From NCBI RefSeq assembly GCF_000711875.1, contig NZ_JONM01000015.1, positions 1 through 64,000 on the forward strand: a stretch of DNA of 64,000 nt, given 5' to 3'. The stretch is from Andreprevotia chitinilytica DSM 18519. GTDB taxonomy: Bacteria; Pseudomonadota; Gammaproteobacteria; Burkholderiales; Chitinibacteraceae. The notes beneath the pieces were generated by a model, which did not search any database, was not told the DNA's origin, and was given only the letters and a program-made list of their open reading frames with translations. A program made the translations under genes and the position numbers. Of this stretch, positions 55,905 to 64,000 are shown piece by piece (positions within the stretch are counted from its first letter, which is position 1; each line of letters starts with the position of its first letter).

Positions 55905-56576
55905 ATGTCTGACCCGAAACTTCACCCCATGATCCTGACTGCGGCCGGCGCAGTGATTCTTGCGAGCGGCGTCGGCATCGCCCACTGGATGGGCTGGGTT
56001 GGCAACACGTCGACCACAGCGGCCTCCCAACCGGTCGCCAGTGTCGTCGCCCTGGCGGCCACGCCGGAACCCACCGCGATTCCGACGCTTGCTCCAACCC
56101 AAGCCCCGAGCGCGGCTCCCTCACAGGCTCCGACGGTCGCGCCTACGCCGAAGTCCCACAAGTATCGTCCAACGACCCGCCCGGCAGTGCCGCCGGCGCA
56201 AGCCAAGCCCGGCGTGGTCGAGCCGGAGCCGACCAAGATCGTCTGCAGCAGCTGCGGTCGCGTGCTGAGCGTGCGCCAGGTTGAAAAAGCCGGTGGAGCA
56301 ACGGGCGGTGGCGCGGTTGTCGGCGGTGTGGTCGGTGGCGTAGTGGGTCACCAGATCGGTAACGGCCGCGGCAACGACGTCGCCACGGTGCTCGGCGCGA
56401 TCGGCGGGGCGATTGCCGGCCATCAGGTCGAAAAGCAAGTTCGCAAGACGCACGAGTATCTGGTCAGCGTGCGCTTTGACGACGGTAGCGAGCGCACCAT
56501 CACCTATAAGGAACAGCCGGGCGTGTCTGCAGGCGACCGCGTGCGCTTGCGTGACGGTCAGCTGGTGCAGGAATGA
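55905..56576 (+). CDS. Glycine-zipper envelope protein
   Basis: 223 residues from ATG 55905 (AAGGAG upstream). One N-terminal membrane helix (MILTAAGAVILASGVGIAHWMG), an Ala/Pro-rich spacer of about 60 residues, a CSSC pair and a glycine-zipper 2TM-type stretch (GGGAVVGGVVGGVVGHQIGNG...LGAIGGAIAGHQVEK, about 145-185), then a small beta domain ending GDRVRLRDGQLV. Similar to SlyB/YcfJ-type proteins that stabilise the envelope, but anchored in the inner membrane by a helix rather than a lipid. Confidence 0.85.
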   Translation: MSDPKLHPMILTAAGAVILASGVGIAHWMGWVGNTSTTAASQPVASVVALAATPEPTAIPTLAPTQAPSAAPSQAPTVAPTPKSHKYRPTTRPAVPPAQAKPGVVEPEPTKIVCSSCGRVLSVRQVEKAGGATGGGAVVGGVVGGVVGHQIGNGRGNDVATVLGAIGGAIAGHQVEKQVRKTHEYLVSVRFDDGSERTITYKEQPGVSAGDRVRLRDGQLVQE

Positions 56577-56605
56577 TCCCGGTCGCGTTCTGACGTGTTT
56601 TCTGA

Positions 56606-56640
56606 GCGACAAAAGCCCGGCAATGCCGGGCTTTTGTCGC
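56606..56640. terminator. Rho-independent terminator
   Basis: GCGACAAAAGCCCGGC-AAT-GCCGGGCTTTTGTCGC, a 16-base stem between convergent genes, usable from both sides. Confidence 0.88.
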
Positions 56641-56648
56641 GTAGCGGG

Positions 56649-56951
56649 TTAATGGAAATCCTGTCGGGCCAGCGGTTTGGCGCGCTCGATCAACGAGCTC
56701 ATGATGGCGATCACGGTCTTGCGTGTTTCGCGGCTATCGACCCGTTCGAAATTCTCGTCCAGTGCTTCATACACGTCGCAAGCCAGATGGAACAGCAACG
56801 CCTGCTCCTGCTCGTTGGCCCGCGGCAAGTAGTAATTGATTTCGTCCACGATGTGGTCTGCCAGCTCGTCCGGGAACGTTGCTTTGGCAGTCAGGATGCG
56901 GTCCATCAGCCGCACGCCGATCACGCCGAGGGATAAGAGCTGTACCGCCAT
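56649..56951 (-). CDS. Hypothetical helical protein, 100 residues
   Basis: Mostly helical and acidic (FPDELADHIVDEINYYLPRANEQEQALLFHLACDVYEALDENFERV). A perfect AGGAGG lies before ATG 56951, so it is very likely expressed. No family recognised. It shares a terminator region with the glycine-zipper gene. Confidence 0.7.
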   Translation of the reverse strand: MAVQLLSLGVIGVRLMDRILTAKATFPDELADHIVDEINYYLPRANEQEQALLFHLACDVYEALDENFERVDSRETRKTVIAIMSSLIERAKPLARQDFH

Positions 56952-57176
56952 ATCGTGCCTCCTGCGGGGGCGAGAGTGGCGCAGTGCGCCGGATTCAAAG
57001 GTGGTTGATTAATTGAATAATTCCACTCTAGCCCACGCCCCTGCACCGCCCATCGGCTTACCGGCCGTACCCGACGAACGCGTCAAGGCGCGGGCCTAGG
57101 GGATAGTCTGTAACGACAATTACTGATGCGATGGCTACATTGCGTTGCACCAACCTAGGCTCGGAGTGTTTTTGAT

Positions 57177-59003
57177 ATGTGTGGCATCGTCGGCGCGATT
57201 TCGGATCGTAATGTCCTCCCCATGTTGTTAGCGGGGCTCGCCCGGCTTGAATATCGCGGTTATGACTCCAGTGGTGTAGCGCTGGGCGGCGCAGGAGGCG
57301 ATTTCCGCCGCATCCGCGTGGCCGGCCGCGTGGCCGAACTGACCGAACGTGCCGATGGCGCATCCGGTACCCGTGGCATTGCCCACACCCGCTGGGCGAC
57401 GCACGGCGTGCCGTCCGAGGCTAATGCCCACCCCCATCTGGGCGGCGATAGCGTGATGGTCGTCCACAACGGCATCATCGAAAACCATCAACCACTGCGC
57501 GAGTCGCTGATTGCGCGTGGCTACACCTTCACCTCCGAAACCGATACCGAAGTCATCGCCCATCTGGTGCATGCCGAGCTGCAAAAAACCGGCGATCTGC
57601 TCGCTGCCGTGCGCGCCACATTGCCGCAATTGCATGGCGCTTATGCCATCGGCGTCATTGGTCGCGATGATCCCAACCGCCTGATTTGTGCCCGTCTTGG
57701 CAGTCCGCTGGTGCTGGGTCTTGGCTTTGGCGAGCAATATTTCGCCTCTGATATCGCCGCCTTGCTGCCGCTCACCCAACGCGTGATCTACCTGGAAGAA
57801 GGCGAACTGGCCGACGTGCGTCGCGATAGCGTGCAAGTCTTCTCCGCCGACGGCACGAAAGTCGAACGCACCGCCCGCACCATCGACGTGCAGCCTGACG
57901 CGGCCGAGCTGGGCCAATACCGGCACTACATGCAGAAGGAAATCTTCGAGCAGCCGACCGCCCTCACCAATACCCTGCAACGCGCGCTTGAACTCAACTG
58001 CGCACCGGAAGTGTTCGGCCCGACCGCTGGCGCTGTATTTCAGTCCACCCCGGCCATTCGCATCATTGCCTGTGGCTCCAGCTATCACGCCGGCTTGACG
58101 GCGCGTTACTGGATCGAAGAATGGACCGGCGTACCGGTCAGTGTCGAAATCGCCAGCGAGTATCGCTATCGCCAAAACATCGAGGCCGATGGCACGCTGG
58201 TCATCGCCATTTCGCAATCCGGCGAAACCGCTGATCTGCTAGCCGCCGTCCGCTCGGCACGTGAACGCGGCGCGATCAAGGTGCTGGCGCTGTGCAACGT
58301 GCCGCACTCCACGCTGACGCGCGAATCCGACCTCGTGTTTCTGACCCAGGCCGGCATCGAAATCGGCGTGGCGTCGACCAAAGCCTTCATCACCCAACTC
58401 GCCGCGCTCTATGTTTTTGGCGTTTCACTGGCCCGCGCCCGCGTCAGCCTGCCGGACGAGAAGCTGGAAGAGCTCATCGGCTGGCTGCCCAAGCTGCCGT
58501 TGCTGGCGCAGGAGGCGCTGGCACTGGAGCCGGAACTGGAAGCCTGGGCACACGAGCTATCCCACGACCACAACGCCCTGTTCCTCGGCCGTCATACCCT
58601 GTTCCCGATCGCACTGGAAGGCGCGCTCAAGCTCAAGGAAATCGCCTACATCCATGCGGAAGGCTATGCCGGTGGCGAGCTGAAACACGGTCCGCTAGCG
58701 CTGGTGGATGAAGAAATGCCGGTGATCGTCTGCGCTGGCAAAGAAGCGGTGCCGGACAAGCTCGCGTCCAACCTGCGCGAAGTGCAAGCCCGTGGCGGCC
58801 GGGTTTACCTGATCGCCGAACCGGGCTGCGAAGCACTGGCCGACGGCGTACACCGCGTTCTGACCTTGCCGCAATCCTCCGGCCCGCTGGCCGCGCTGAC
58901 CCTGACGCTACCGCTGCAATTACTCGCCTATCACACAGCCTGCCGCAAGGGCACCGACGTGGACAAGCCGCGCAACCTCGCAAAATCCGTGACAGTCGAA
59001 TAA
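57177..59003 (+). CDS. glmS: Glucosamine-fructose-6-phosphate aminotransferase (isomerizing)
   Basis: 608 residues. N-terminal glutaminase with nucleophile Cys2 (MCGIVGAIS), RGYDSSGVAL, HTRWATHG and VVHNGIIEN, then two SIS domains with ACGSSYHAGL, SQSGETADLLAA, STKAFITQ and KHGPLALVDEEMPV; it ends in the canonical PRNLAKSVTVE. It makes glucosamine-6-phosphate for peptidoglycan and LPS; in a chitin user it is also the gene silenced when GlcNAc is plentiful. No glmS ribozyme is seen, as expected outside Firmicutes. Confidence 0.97.
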   Translation: MCGIVGAISDRNVLPMLLAGLARLEYRGYDSSGVALGGAGGDFRRIRVAGRVAELTERADGASGTRGIAHTRWATHGVPSEANAHPHLGGDSVMVVHNGIIENHQPLRESLIARGYTFTSETDTEVIAHLVHAELQKTGDLLAAVRATLPQLHGAYAIGVIGRDDPNRLICARLGSPLVLGLGFGEQYFASDIAALLPLTQRVIYLEEGELADVRRDSVQVFSADGTKVERTARTIDVQPDAAELGQYRHYMQKEIFEQPTALTNTLQRALELNCAPEVFGPTAGAVFQSTPAIRIIACGSSYHAGLTARYWIEEWTGVPVSVEIASEYRYRQNIEADGTLVIAISQSGETADLLAAVRSARERGAIKVLALCNVPHSTLTRESDLVFLTQAGIEIGVASTKAFITQLAALYVFGVSLARARVSLPDEKLEELIGWLPKLPLLAQEALALEPELEAWAHELSHDHNALFLGRHTLFPIALEGALKLKEIAYIHAEGYAGGELKHGPLALVDEEMPVIVCAGKEAVPDKLASNLREVQARGGRVYLIAEPGCEALADGVHRVLTLPQSSGPLAALTLTLPLQLLAYHTACRKGTDVDKPRNLAKSVTVE

Positions 59004-59162
59004 GACGATCGGTTTGCAAGAGCATGATGTTCACGCTTGTTAAAGCCGTGAACAATCATCAGCTCCCCTGCCTTTCTCGCAGCGCGCTGCCAACATCGTC
59101 GCGCTGCGGGGAGAGCATCATTCAGTTCCATCGAAGAACCGAACCGTCAAACACGATTCGGT

Positions 59163-59342
59163 TTACCGGCTAACGCGGACCTGCTTGTAAGTCACTCGGC
59201 CATCGGGCTTTACACTGCGGATTACGTGGTTTCTAGCGCCACATAGCGGGCAGCGAAACAGCTCACCCTGTCCTTCGTTTTGGACGGTGACTTCTTCCAG
59301 CTTCCACCGTGCGCCGCAAGACTGATTGATACAGGTAAACAT
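59163..59342 (-). CDS. 59-residue zinc-ribbon protein
   Basis: Translating from ATG 59342 (GCGGAGC upstream) gives MFTCINQSCGARWKLEEV..., with a CxxxxC pair at 4/9 and a CPLCG pair at 31/34, the ligand set of a small zinc ribbon, followed by a basic tail (GRVTYKQVRVSR). No named family recognised. The pairing of two cysteine motifs at ribbon spacing and the ribosome site support a real gene. Confidence 0.65.
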   Translation of the reverse strand: MFTCINQSCGARWKLEEVTVQNEGQGELFRCPLCGARNHVIRSVKPDGRVTYKQVRVSR

Positions 59343-59581
59343 GAGTTGCTCCGCAACTTGGTTTCAAGAGAGCCGCGCAGCGTAGCATGCGACCGTCGAC
59401 CGCATCTGATCCATCTACGCTCGACGCGTCCCTATTTGCGTGAATACCGGATAAACAGGCCATTGAATGAAGCACCGTTGACCACTGCCGTAGTCGGCGG
59501 CATTTGATAACCTGAAGCTATCAATCACTGATTGAAATGGTGAATCGCCGCTTGGTGCGCGAGATTGTGGTACTGCCAACG

Positions 59582-59627
59582 CATATTGAAAAAGGCGCTT
59601 CGATTGAGAAGCGCCTTTTTCAATATG
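59582..59627. terminator. Long palindromic terminator
   Basis: CATATTGAAAAAGGCGCTTC-GATTGA-GAAGCGCCTTTTTCAATATG is a 20-base perfect stem with T-runs on both strands. No gene ends directly beside it; 59343-59581 holds no credible gene, so the terminated transcript is unknown. Confidence 0.8.
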
Positions 59628-60160
59628 TGGATGCCGGTTGTGCAATGTGAGCTAAAGCTTTATTTCAAAAGTGCGTGTCAAAAATGCATGTCAATTTTAA
59701 ATATGATCCGTTGTTCACAAAGCTTGTTCGATCAATGGGTTGTTTTTTTATGTTTCTTGTGTCGGATTTGTTAATTCCATTTGACTTGGGTTTTTCAGAT
59801 ATCCAGTTCATCACGATGCCCGCTTCACGTTGTGGTCTTTGCACTGCCATTCACCCAAATCACTATTCTTTTTTTCATTGCCCATGTCGCCGAAAGGGGA
59901 GGTTGATTCTCGAATTGGGCATGCGTGAAGTTTGATTTTCCAGTGGGGCGCTGCTTTCTGGCATGGAAGGAGTCGGATGCCACTATTCAAATCATTCTTT
60001 GGGCATATCAATCTTTTTTCGTAGTTGGAATGAAAAATAGCATTCACATCGTTGTCATTTGAGAGTGCAATGATTTCACTCGTCGAACGTATCCGAGTCT
60101 TGATGATTTGAATCGTTGCTGATTGCCCAATCATAGCGTGCAAGAAATTCTTATTCAGGA
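59628..60160. other. AT-rich gap without a convincing gene
   Basis: About 530 bases are strikingly AT-rich for this chromosome (TTATTTCAAAAGTGCG, TTGTTTTTTTATGTTTC, CTATTCTTTTTTTCATTG). A minus-strand frame of 110 codons at 59811-60143 is open but has no ribosome site or family. The region probably contains the promoter of the lipoprotein gene and may be a remnant of acquired DNA. Confidence 0.5.
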
Positions 60161-60166
60161 GGCATT

Positions 60167-60376
60167 ATGCAGGCTACAGCCCTGATCCCCATGTTGGGCG
60201 TTCTATTGGCGGCGGTATTTTTGTCGGGATGTAATCAAAGTGATTCTTCCGCCAATTCGGCCAGTGCGGTTAGCGCGGCTAACCCGGTCATTGCCTGCGG
60301 CGTATCGGCGACGGTGAAAAAGAGCTGCCCGCCAAGCCCGGCACCGGCATCCGGCAGTGCGGCCATTCAGCACTAA
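60167..60376 (+). CDS. Small lipoprotein
   Basis: 69 residues with a perfect AGGAGG site. The signal sequence ends in the lipobox LSGC (Cys22), followed by a Ser/Ala-rich linker and a short tail with two further cysteines (IACGVSATVKKSCPPSP). Anchored to a membrane by lipid. It lies 77 bases before the phospholipase gene and may be co-transcribed. Confidence 0.75.
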   Translation: MQATALIPMLGVLLAAVFLSGCNQSDSSANSASAVSAANPVIACGVSATVKKSCPPSPAPASGSAAIQH

Positions 60377-60453
60377 GCACGGCTGATTCCCGTACCTGCC
60401 GGTGCGGCATTGATCGTCTGACAATCGCATTTCAAATCGATGAGAAGCTTCCC

Positions 60454-62574
60454 ATGGCGACCAAAGATCGTAGAGATTTCCTGAAAATGTTCGCAAGCAC
60501 GGCCGGTGCTGCCGCTGCGATGACCTTGATCCCGGAGTCGATCCGCAAGGCATTGGCGATCGAAGCCAATTCCGTCACCGGCACGATCAACGATGTGCAG
60601 CACATCGTGGTCTTCATGCAAGAGAACCGCTCTTTTGACCATTATCTGGGCCATCTGAAGGGCGTGCGCGGCTACAACGACCGTTTTCCGGTCACGCTGC
60701 CCAACGGGTTGCCGGTCTGGTTTCAGCCACGTAAAGAGGATCAGACGCAAACGGTGCTGCCGTTCCGGTACGACACGACCAATCCCAACGTCAACGCGCA
60801 GTGCGTCGGGGGCTTGCCCCATAACTGGGCGACTTCGCATGCCGCGATCAACAACGGCAAGAATGACCAATGGGCGGTCCAGAAATCCAATCTGACGATG
60901 GGTTACCACACCCGGGACGACATCCCGTTCCACTACGCCCTGGCCGATGCCTTCACGGTGTGCGACCACTATTTCTGTTCCATCCCCGGCCAGACGCATC
61001 CGAATCGCATGTACTTGATGACCGGAATGATCGATCCGACCGGTGCCGGTGGCGGGCCACTGCTCGACAACACGGACTATGTCGACAACCAGTTCGACAA
61101 GCAGCAGATGGCGCCATTTACCTGGACGACGTATCCGGAGCGCCTGGAAGCGGCCGGCATTTCCTGGCAGATCTATCAGCAGGGCACCAATTTCGACAAT
61201 TACACCGGCAATTACGGCACGAACGTGCTCGCCAACTTCGCGAACTTCGTCAATGCGCCGGCCGGGTCGTCATTGCAGCAAAAGGCCATGACGACGCGCA
61301 CGATTCAGCAGCTCAAGACGGATGTGATGGCCAATGCGCTGCCACAAGTCTCGTGGCTGTTGCCGCCGGCCGCTTATTCGGAACATCCCAAATTCACGCC
61401 GCTGTATGGCGCTGAATACATTGCCGGCATTCTGGACGCGCTTACCGCGAACCCAGACGTCTGGAGCAAGACCGTGCTCTTCATCATGTATGACGAGAAC
61501 GACGGGTTTTTCGATCATGTGGTTCCACCGCAGGCACCGACCTTGCCGGGAAGCGGGCAGAGCACCGTGAGCATCGATGCGGAACGCCACAGCCTGATCA
61601 ATCAATTTCAGACCGGCAGCTTTACCGTAGACAACCTGCCGTACGGGATGGGGCCGCGCGTGCCGATGACCGTGGTATCGCCGTGGTCCAAGGGCGGTTT
61701 TGTCTGCTCGCAGGTATTCGATCACACGTCCGTGCTGCAATTCATCGAGAAGCGATTCGGCGTCATCGAACCGAACATCAGCCCGTGGCGGCGGGCGGTA
61801 TCCGGTGATCTGACGGCGGCCTTCAATTTCGCCTCTCCCGATGCAACCGTGCCGGCTTTGCCGAATACGCAAGGCTATATCGCCGCTGCCGATGCGCAGT
61901 GCCTGCGGGCAGCTCCCGTGACCGCCCCGGCGATCGGTGCTGCGCAAACGGTACTGGCGCAAGAATCTGGCGTTCGCCATGCGCGGGCGCTGCCTTATGA
62001 ATTGCACGTCAATGGCCAATTCAATCCGGCGTTGGCCAGCTATTCGATCACCTTTGCCAATTCCGGCCGGCAAGGGGCGCATTTTTGGGTGTATTCGAAT
62101 GATCCAACGGTCAGCCCACGCCGCTATACGGTCGAAGCCGGCAAGCAACTGACCGATACATGGGCGCTGGATACCACCGGCCATTACCAATTGAGCGTGT
62201 ACGGCCCCAATGGTTTTTTCCGGCGATTTGCCGGCGATTCAAGCGCTGACTTCAGTAAGGGCCCGGAAATCATCACTTGCTACGACGTCGGGAATGGCAA
62301 TTTGTATCTGACCTTGATCAACGCCAGCACGAAGCCATTGACGTTCACCGTGGCGGATCAAGCCTATGGGCAAGGTTCGCGCCAATACACCATTCCGGTG
62401 GGTGGCACGCAGGAAGACTATTGGGATTTGTCTTGCGCGGCGTGCTGGTATGACTTGCTGGTGACAGTCAGTACGCTCGGCGGATTTCAACGCCGCTTGG
62501 CCGGGCATGTCGAGAACGGGCTAGCCAGCACCAGCGACCCGGCTGCGGTCGCACCTGTATTGACGGCGGTATGA
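60454..62574 (+). CDS. Tat-exported phosphocholine-type phospholipase C
   Basis: 706 residues. The N-terminal RRDFLK twin-arginine motif with a hydrophobic stretch indicates Tat export. Catalytic domain: VVFMQENRSFDHYLG (metal ligands), Thr181 in GQTHPNRMYLMTG, and MYDENDGFFDHVVPP. Two C-terminal DUF756-like domains (about 500-690) are typical of PlcH/PlcN. It hydrolyses phosphatidylcholine or related lipids outside the cell or in the periplasm. Whether it is haemolytic cannot be told from sequence. No partner chaperone gene of the PlcR type is seen next to it. Confidence 0.93.
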   Translation: MATKDRRDFLKMFASTAGAAAAMTLIPESIRKALAIEANSVTGTINDVQHIVVFMQENRSFDHYLGHLKGVRGYNDRFPVTLPNGLPVWFQPRKEDQTQTVLPFRYDTTNPNVNAQCVGGLPHNWATSHAAINNGKNDQWAVQKSNLTMGYHTRDDIPFHYALADAFTVCDHYFCSIPGQTHPNRMYLMTGMIDPTGAGGGPLLDNTDYVDNQFDKQQMAPFTWTTYPERLEAAGISWQIYQQGTNFDNYTGNYGTNVLANFANFVNAPAGSSLQQKAMTTRTIQQLKTDVMANALPQVSWLLPPAAYSEHPKFTPLYGAEYIAGILDALTANPDVWSKTVLFIMYDENDGFFDHVVPPQAPTLPGSGQSTVSIDAERHSLINQFQTGSFTVDNLPYGMGPRVPMTVVSPWSKGGFVCSQVFDHTSVLQFIEKRFGVIEPNISPWRRAVSGDLTAAFNFASPDATVPALPNTQGYIAAADAQCLRAAPVTAPAIGAAQTVLAQESGVRHARALPYELHVNGQFNPALASYSITFANSGRQGAHFWVYSNDPTVSPRRYTVEAGKQLTDTWALDTTGHYQLSVYGPNGFFRRFAGDSSADFSKGPEIITCYDVGNGNLYLTLINASTKPLTFTVADQAYGQGSRQYTIPVGGTQEDYWDLSCAACWYDLLVTVSTLGGFQRRLAGHVENGLASTSDPAAVAPVLTAV

Positions 62575-62667
62575 ACGACCTACCATCCGCCGCGAATAAT
62601 GTCTGCTTGGGCGAATAAGCAGGTTGCTACCAAGGGTGTTCTTGCCGTTAATGCATGCTGTGTGAAT

Positions 62668-62703
62668 ACATCAAAGGCTCCGTAATCCGGGGCCTTTGAT
62701 GTT
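62668..62703. terminator. Terminator-like hairpin
   Basis: ACATCAAAGGCTCCG-TAAT-CCGGGGCCTTTGATGT: a 15-base stem with one mismatch, 94 bases past the phospholipase stop. The T-run is weak. Confidence 0.55.
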
Positions 62704-62735
62704 GTTGGCTTCTATTCCTCATTGCGTGGACAAAC

Positions 62736-63131
62736 ATGAACGTTGAAACCCATACCCCGGCATCGCTCTTCAAGCCCATCGGCCCGTATAGCCACATCGC
62801 CAAGGCTGGCCCGTTCATCAATGTCTCCGGCACGCCCGGCGTTGATCCGGCCACTGGCCAGATGGCCGGGCCGGATGCGTATTCCCAGTCGCGGCAAATT
62901 CTGTTGAACATGCGCGCCATGCTGGAATCGGTCGGCGCGACGCTGGAAAACGTCCTGCACGTGCATGTGTTCCTCAAGCACGTCGACGATTTCGCCGAGA
63001 TGAACCGGGCCTATGCAGAGGCGTTCGGCGATCACCTGCCGGCTCGCACCGTGATTTGCGTTGCTGACCTACCCAAACGCGATGCCTTGCTTACGATGAA
63101 TCTGAATGCGGTTATGAGTGAAGTTGGCTAG
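62736..63131 (+). CDS. RidA/YjgF/Rid family protein
   Basis: 131 residues with the Rid landmarks PIGPYSHIAKAGPFINVSG, QSRQILLNMRAMLE and NVLHVHVFLKHVDDF. The arginine of the active site is present in PARTVICVADLP. The glutamate near the C-terminus of archetypal RidA is replaced (TMNLNAV), so it belongs to another Rid subgroup and may not hydrolyse 2-aminoacrylate efficiently. Confidence 0.88.
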   Translation: MNVETHTPASLFKPIGPYSHIAKAGPFINVSGTPGVDPATGQMAGPDAYSQSRQILLNMRAMLESVGATLENVLHVHVFLKHVDDFAEMNRAYAEAFGDHLPARTVICVADLPKRDALLTMNLNAVMSEVG

Positions 63132-63146
63132 GTCGCTCAGACGCAC

Positions 63147-64000
63147 TCACGCAACGGGGTAGGAACTCAGCAATCGCTGTACGAACGCAGCGGTTTTTGG
63201 CGTATCTGCCCATTTGGTGCGATACCAGCTGCGGTGGATCAGGAAATTATCGAGCGTCGTCGTGCCGGTTCCATCCACCAGACTGGCCAGCTCAGCCCGA
63301 AACGCAGCGGGGTCGCGCCGACCCGCACCGCCGCGCCGGCCGTTGTTATAGAAAGCAACAACGGCGGCCAGCACTTGCTGGCGTTCTTCCTTGATGGCCC
63401 CCGTCTTGTCGAGCTGAATGAATGCCTCGATCTGATTCACCGTATGTTCGGCCCACAGGATGCGCCTTCCCTGCAGCGTTGAGCTCTCCACATAAGTGTC
63501 CGCGCCGTCGTAGGCGGCCATTCTGATCTGGATCGCCTCGCCGGCGAACGTATGCAGCACCTTCGTATAAGGCACCTTGGATTTGTACAAGCCGGGGTGA
63601 TTCCGTCCCAGTTTGGGCACTTGCACCCGGTTCGTAATCAGGTCGATGGTCGTGCGTCCATCCTTGGTCGCCACGATGGATTCGGTTCTTCCCACCAGAT
63701 CGACATAAATGCCGCCGTCGGCCAGCTTCTTGTGCAACTTGGCCGCCGGGGAGCTGTGTGCGCCGCCGTCGGGTGTGCGGGCGAACAGGCACGAGATCAT
63801 GTTGATCTGCGTGGCCGCGCTTTCCGCCTTGCTGGTGGCGCGATCGCGCAAGGCAAACGCCAGCATGGCCGCGAGATCGTCCACGGTCTGCTTGATTTTT
63901 TCCGTGTCGTCGGTGATGAAGTCAATTCCCACGCCGCCATGCCCGGAGATATAAATCTTCACCCGCTCAGCCCGATCGGCCGGCACCTTGCCGTGTAGCA
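63147..64000 (-). CDS. Caspase-like cysteine peptidase-domain protein (truncated at window edge)
   Basis: At least 284 residues; the frame runs off the right end of the window, so the start is outside (GTG 63986 is unlikely to be the real one). Near the visible N-terminal end, VKIYISGHGGVG carries the histidine, and INMISCLFAR the cysteine, in the order and spacing of caspase-fold peptidases such as the C80 domain of MARTX and related toxins or C11-type enzymes. The remaining ~170 residues resemble nothing I recognise (GRRILWAEHTVNQIEAF, LDNFLIHRSWYRTKWADTP). Possibly an effector or toxin-processing domain. Confidence 0.6.
   Translation of the reverse strand, partial: LHGKVPADRAERVKIYISGHGGVGIDFITDDTEKIKQTVDDLAAMLAFALRDRATSKAESAATQINMISCLFARTPDGGAHSSPAAKLHKKLADGGIYVDLVGRTESIVATKDGRTTIDLITNRVQVPKLGRNHPGLYKSKVPYTKVLHTFAGEAIQIRMAAYDGADTYVESSTLQGRRILWAEHTVNQIEAFIQLDKTGAIKEERQQVLAAVVAFYNNGRRGGAGRRDPAAFRAELASLVDGTGTTTLDNFLIHRSWYRTKWADTPKTAAFVQRLLSSYPVA

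Noticed and set aside
57004-57176. glmS ribozyme upstream of glmS
   Set aside because: The gap is short and shows no core of that ribozyme, which is typical of Gram-positive bacteria.
59811-60143. 110-codon minus-strand frame in the AT-rich gap
   Set aside because: No ribosome site or similarity; an open frame of this size on its own is not enough evidence.

Overview
The window reads as a high-GC chromosome segment of a free-living, motile, chitin-associated Gram-negative bacterium, probably a betaproteobacterium of the Chitinimonas/Chitinibacter type. This is inferred from gene content and style (chitinase-like and chitin-deacetylase-like proteins, F7-type chemotaxis cluster, MocR/LysR regulators, abundant REP-like repeats), not from a marker gene. 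I see no rRNA, tRNA, CRISPR array, IS element or intact prophage. Intergenic spaces are unusually rich in dispersed inverted repeats; I distinguish families A (REP-like, GTAGGAGCGAGCTTGCTCGC), B (GTAGCCCGGACGGC...), C (TAGGTTGGTGTTGAGCG...), D (CCCTCGCCCATTTATGGG...), E (GTAGGGCGCAATCCCC...), F and G.

Layout. 1-4.3 kb: a TCACCCC heptamer tract, a membrane-anchored GH18-like protein fused to a LytTR DNA-binding domain, and a secreted chitin-binding polysaccharide deacetylase. 4.4-9 kb: a flavin-binding PNPOx-like protein divergent from a MocR regulator, a TPR-methyltransferase, and a cyclophilin. 9.2-18 kb: a sensor kinase, response regulator and orphan sugar-binding protein divergent from a complete sugar ABC importer. 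18.4-21.8 kb: cytochrome b561, MgtC, and an NRAMP-like carrier with an altered metal site. 22-24.2 kb: small orphan genes and a structured RNA candidate. 24.3-33.7 kb: GNAT, DUF6916 and three phage-tail-collar (MdpB-like) proteins, divergent from a giant Ig-repeat autotransporter. 33.7-34.5 kb: an antitoxin with a nonsense-broken toxin. 35.2-48.3 kb: a 12-gene chemotaxis cluster on the minus strand. 49-57 kb: valS, DUF2917/LysR, a His-rich secreted protein, a Cache chemoreceptor, and a glycine-zipper protein. 57-64 kb: glmS, a zinc-ribbon microprotein, an AT-rich gap, a lipoprotein, a Tat-exported phospholipase C, RidA, and a truncated caspase-like peptidase.

How the genes may work together. 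The two strongest candidates for undescribed systems are regulatory. First, the GH18 domain has lost the catalytic acid (DGVELDWR in place of DxxDxDxE) and is joined through one membrane helix to LytTR. It looks like a one-component chitin or chitooligosaccharide sensor, and its neighbour is a chitin-deacetylase-like enzyme. Second, the CheA of the chemotaxis cluster carries a segment matching the MshEN c-di-GMP-binding motif, and the same operon ends in a REC-EAL phosphodiesterase and includes a hemerythrin-like and a STAS protein. This suggests reciprocal c-di-GMP/chemotaxis wiring. Also notable are the Mg-type NRAMP next to MgtC, the tail-collar cassette beside the autotransporter, and the C4-like RNA candidate.
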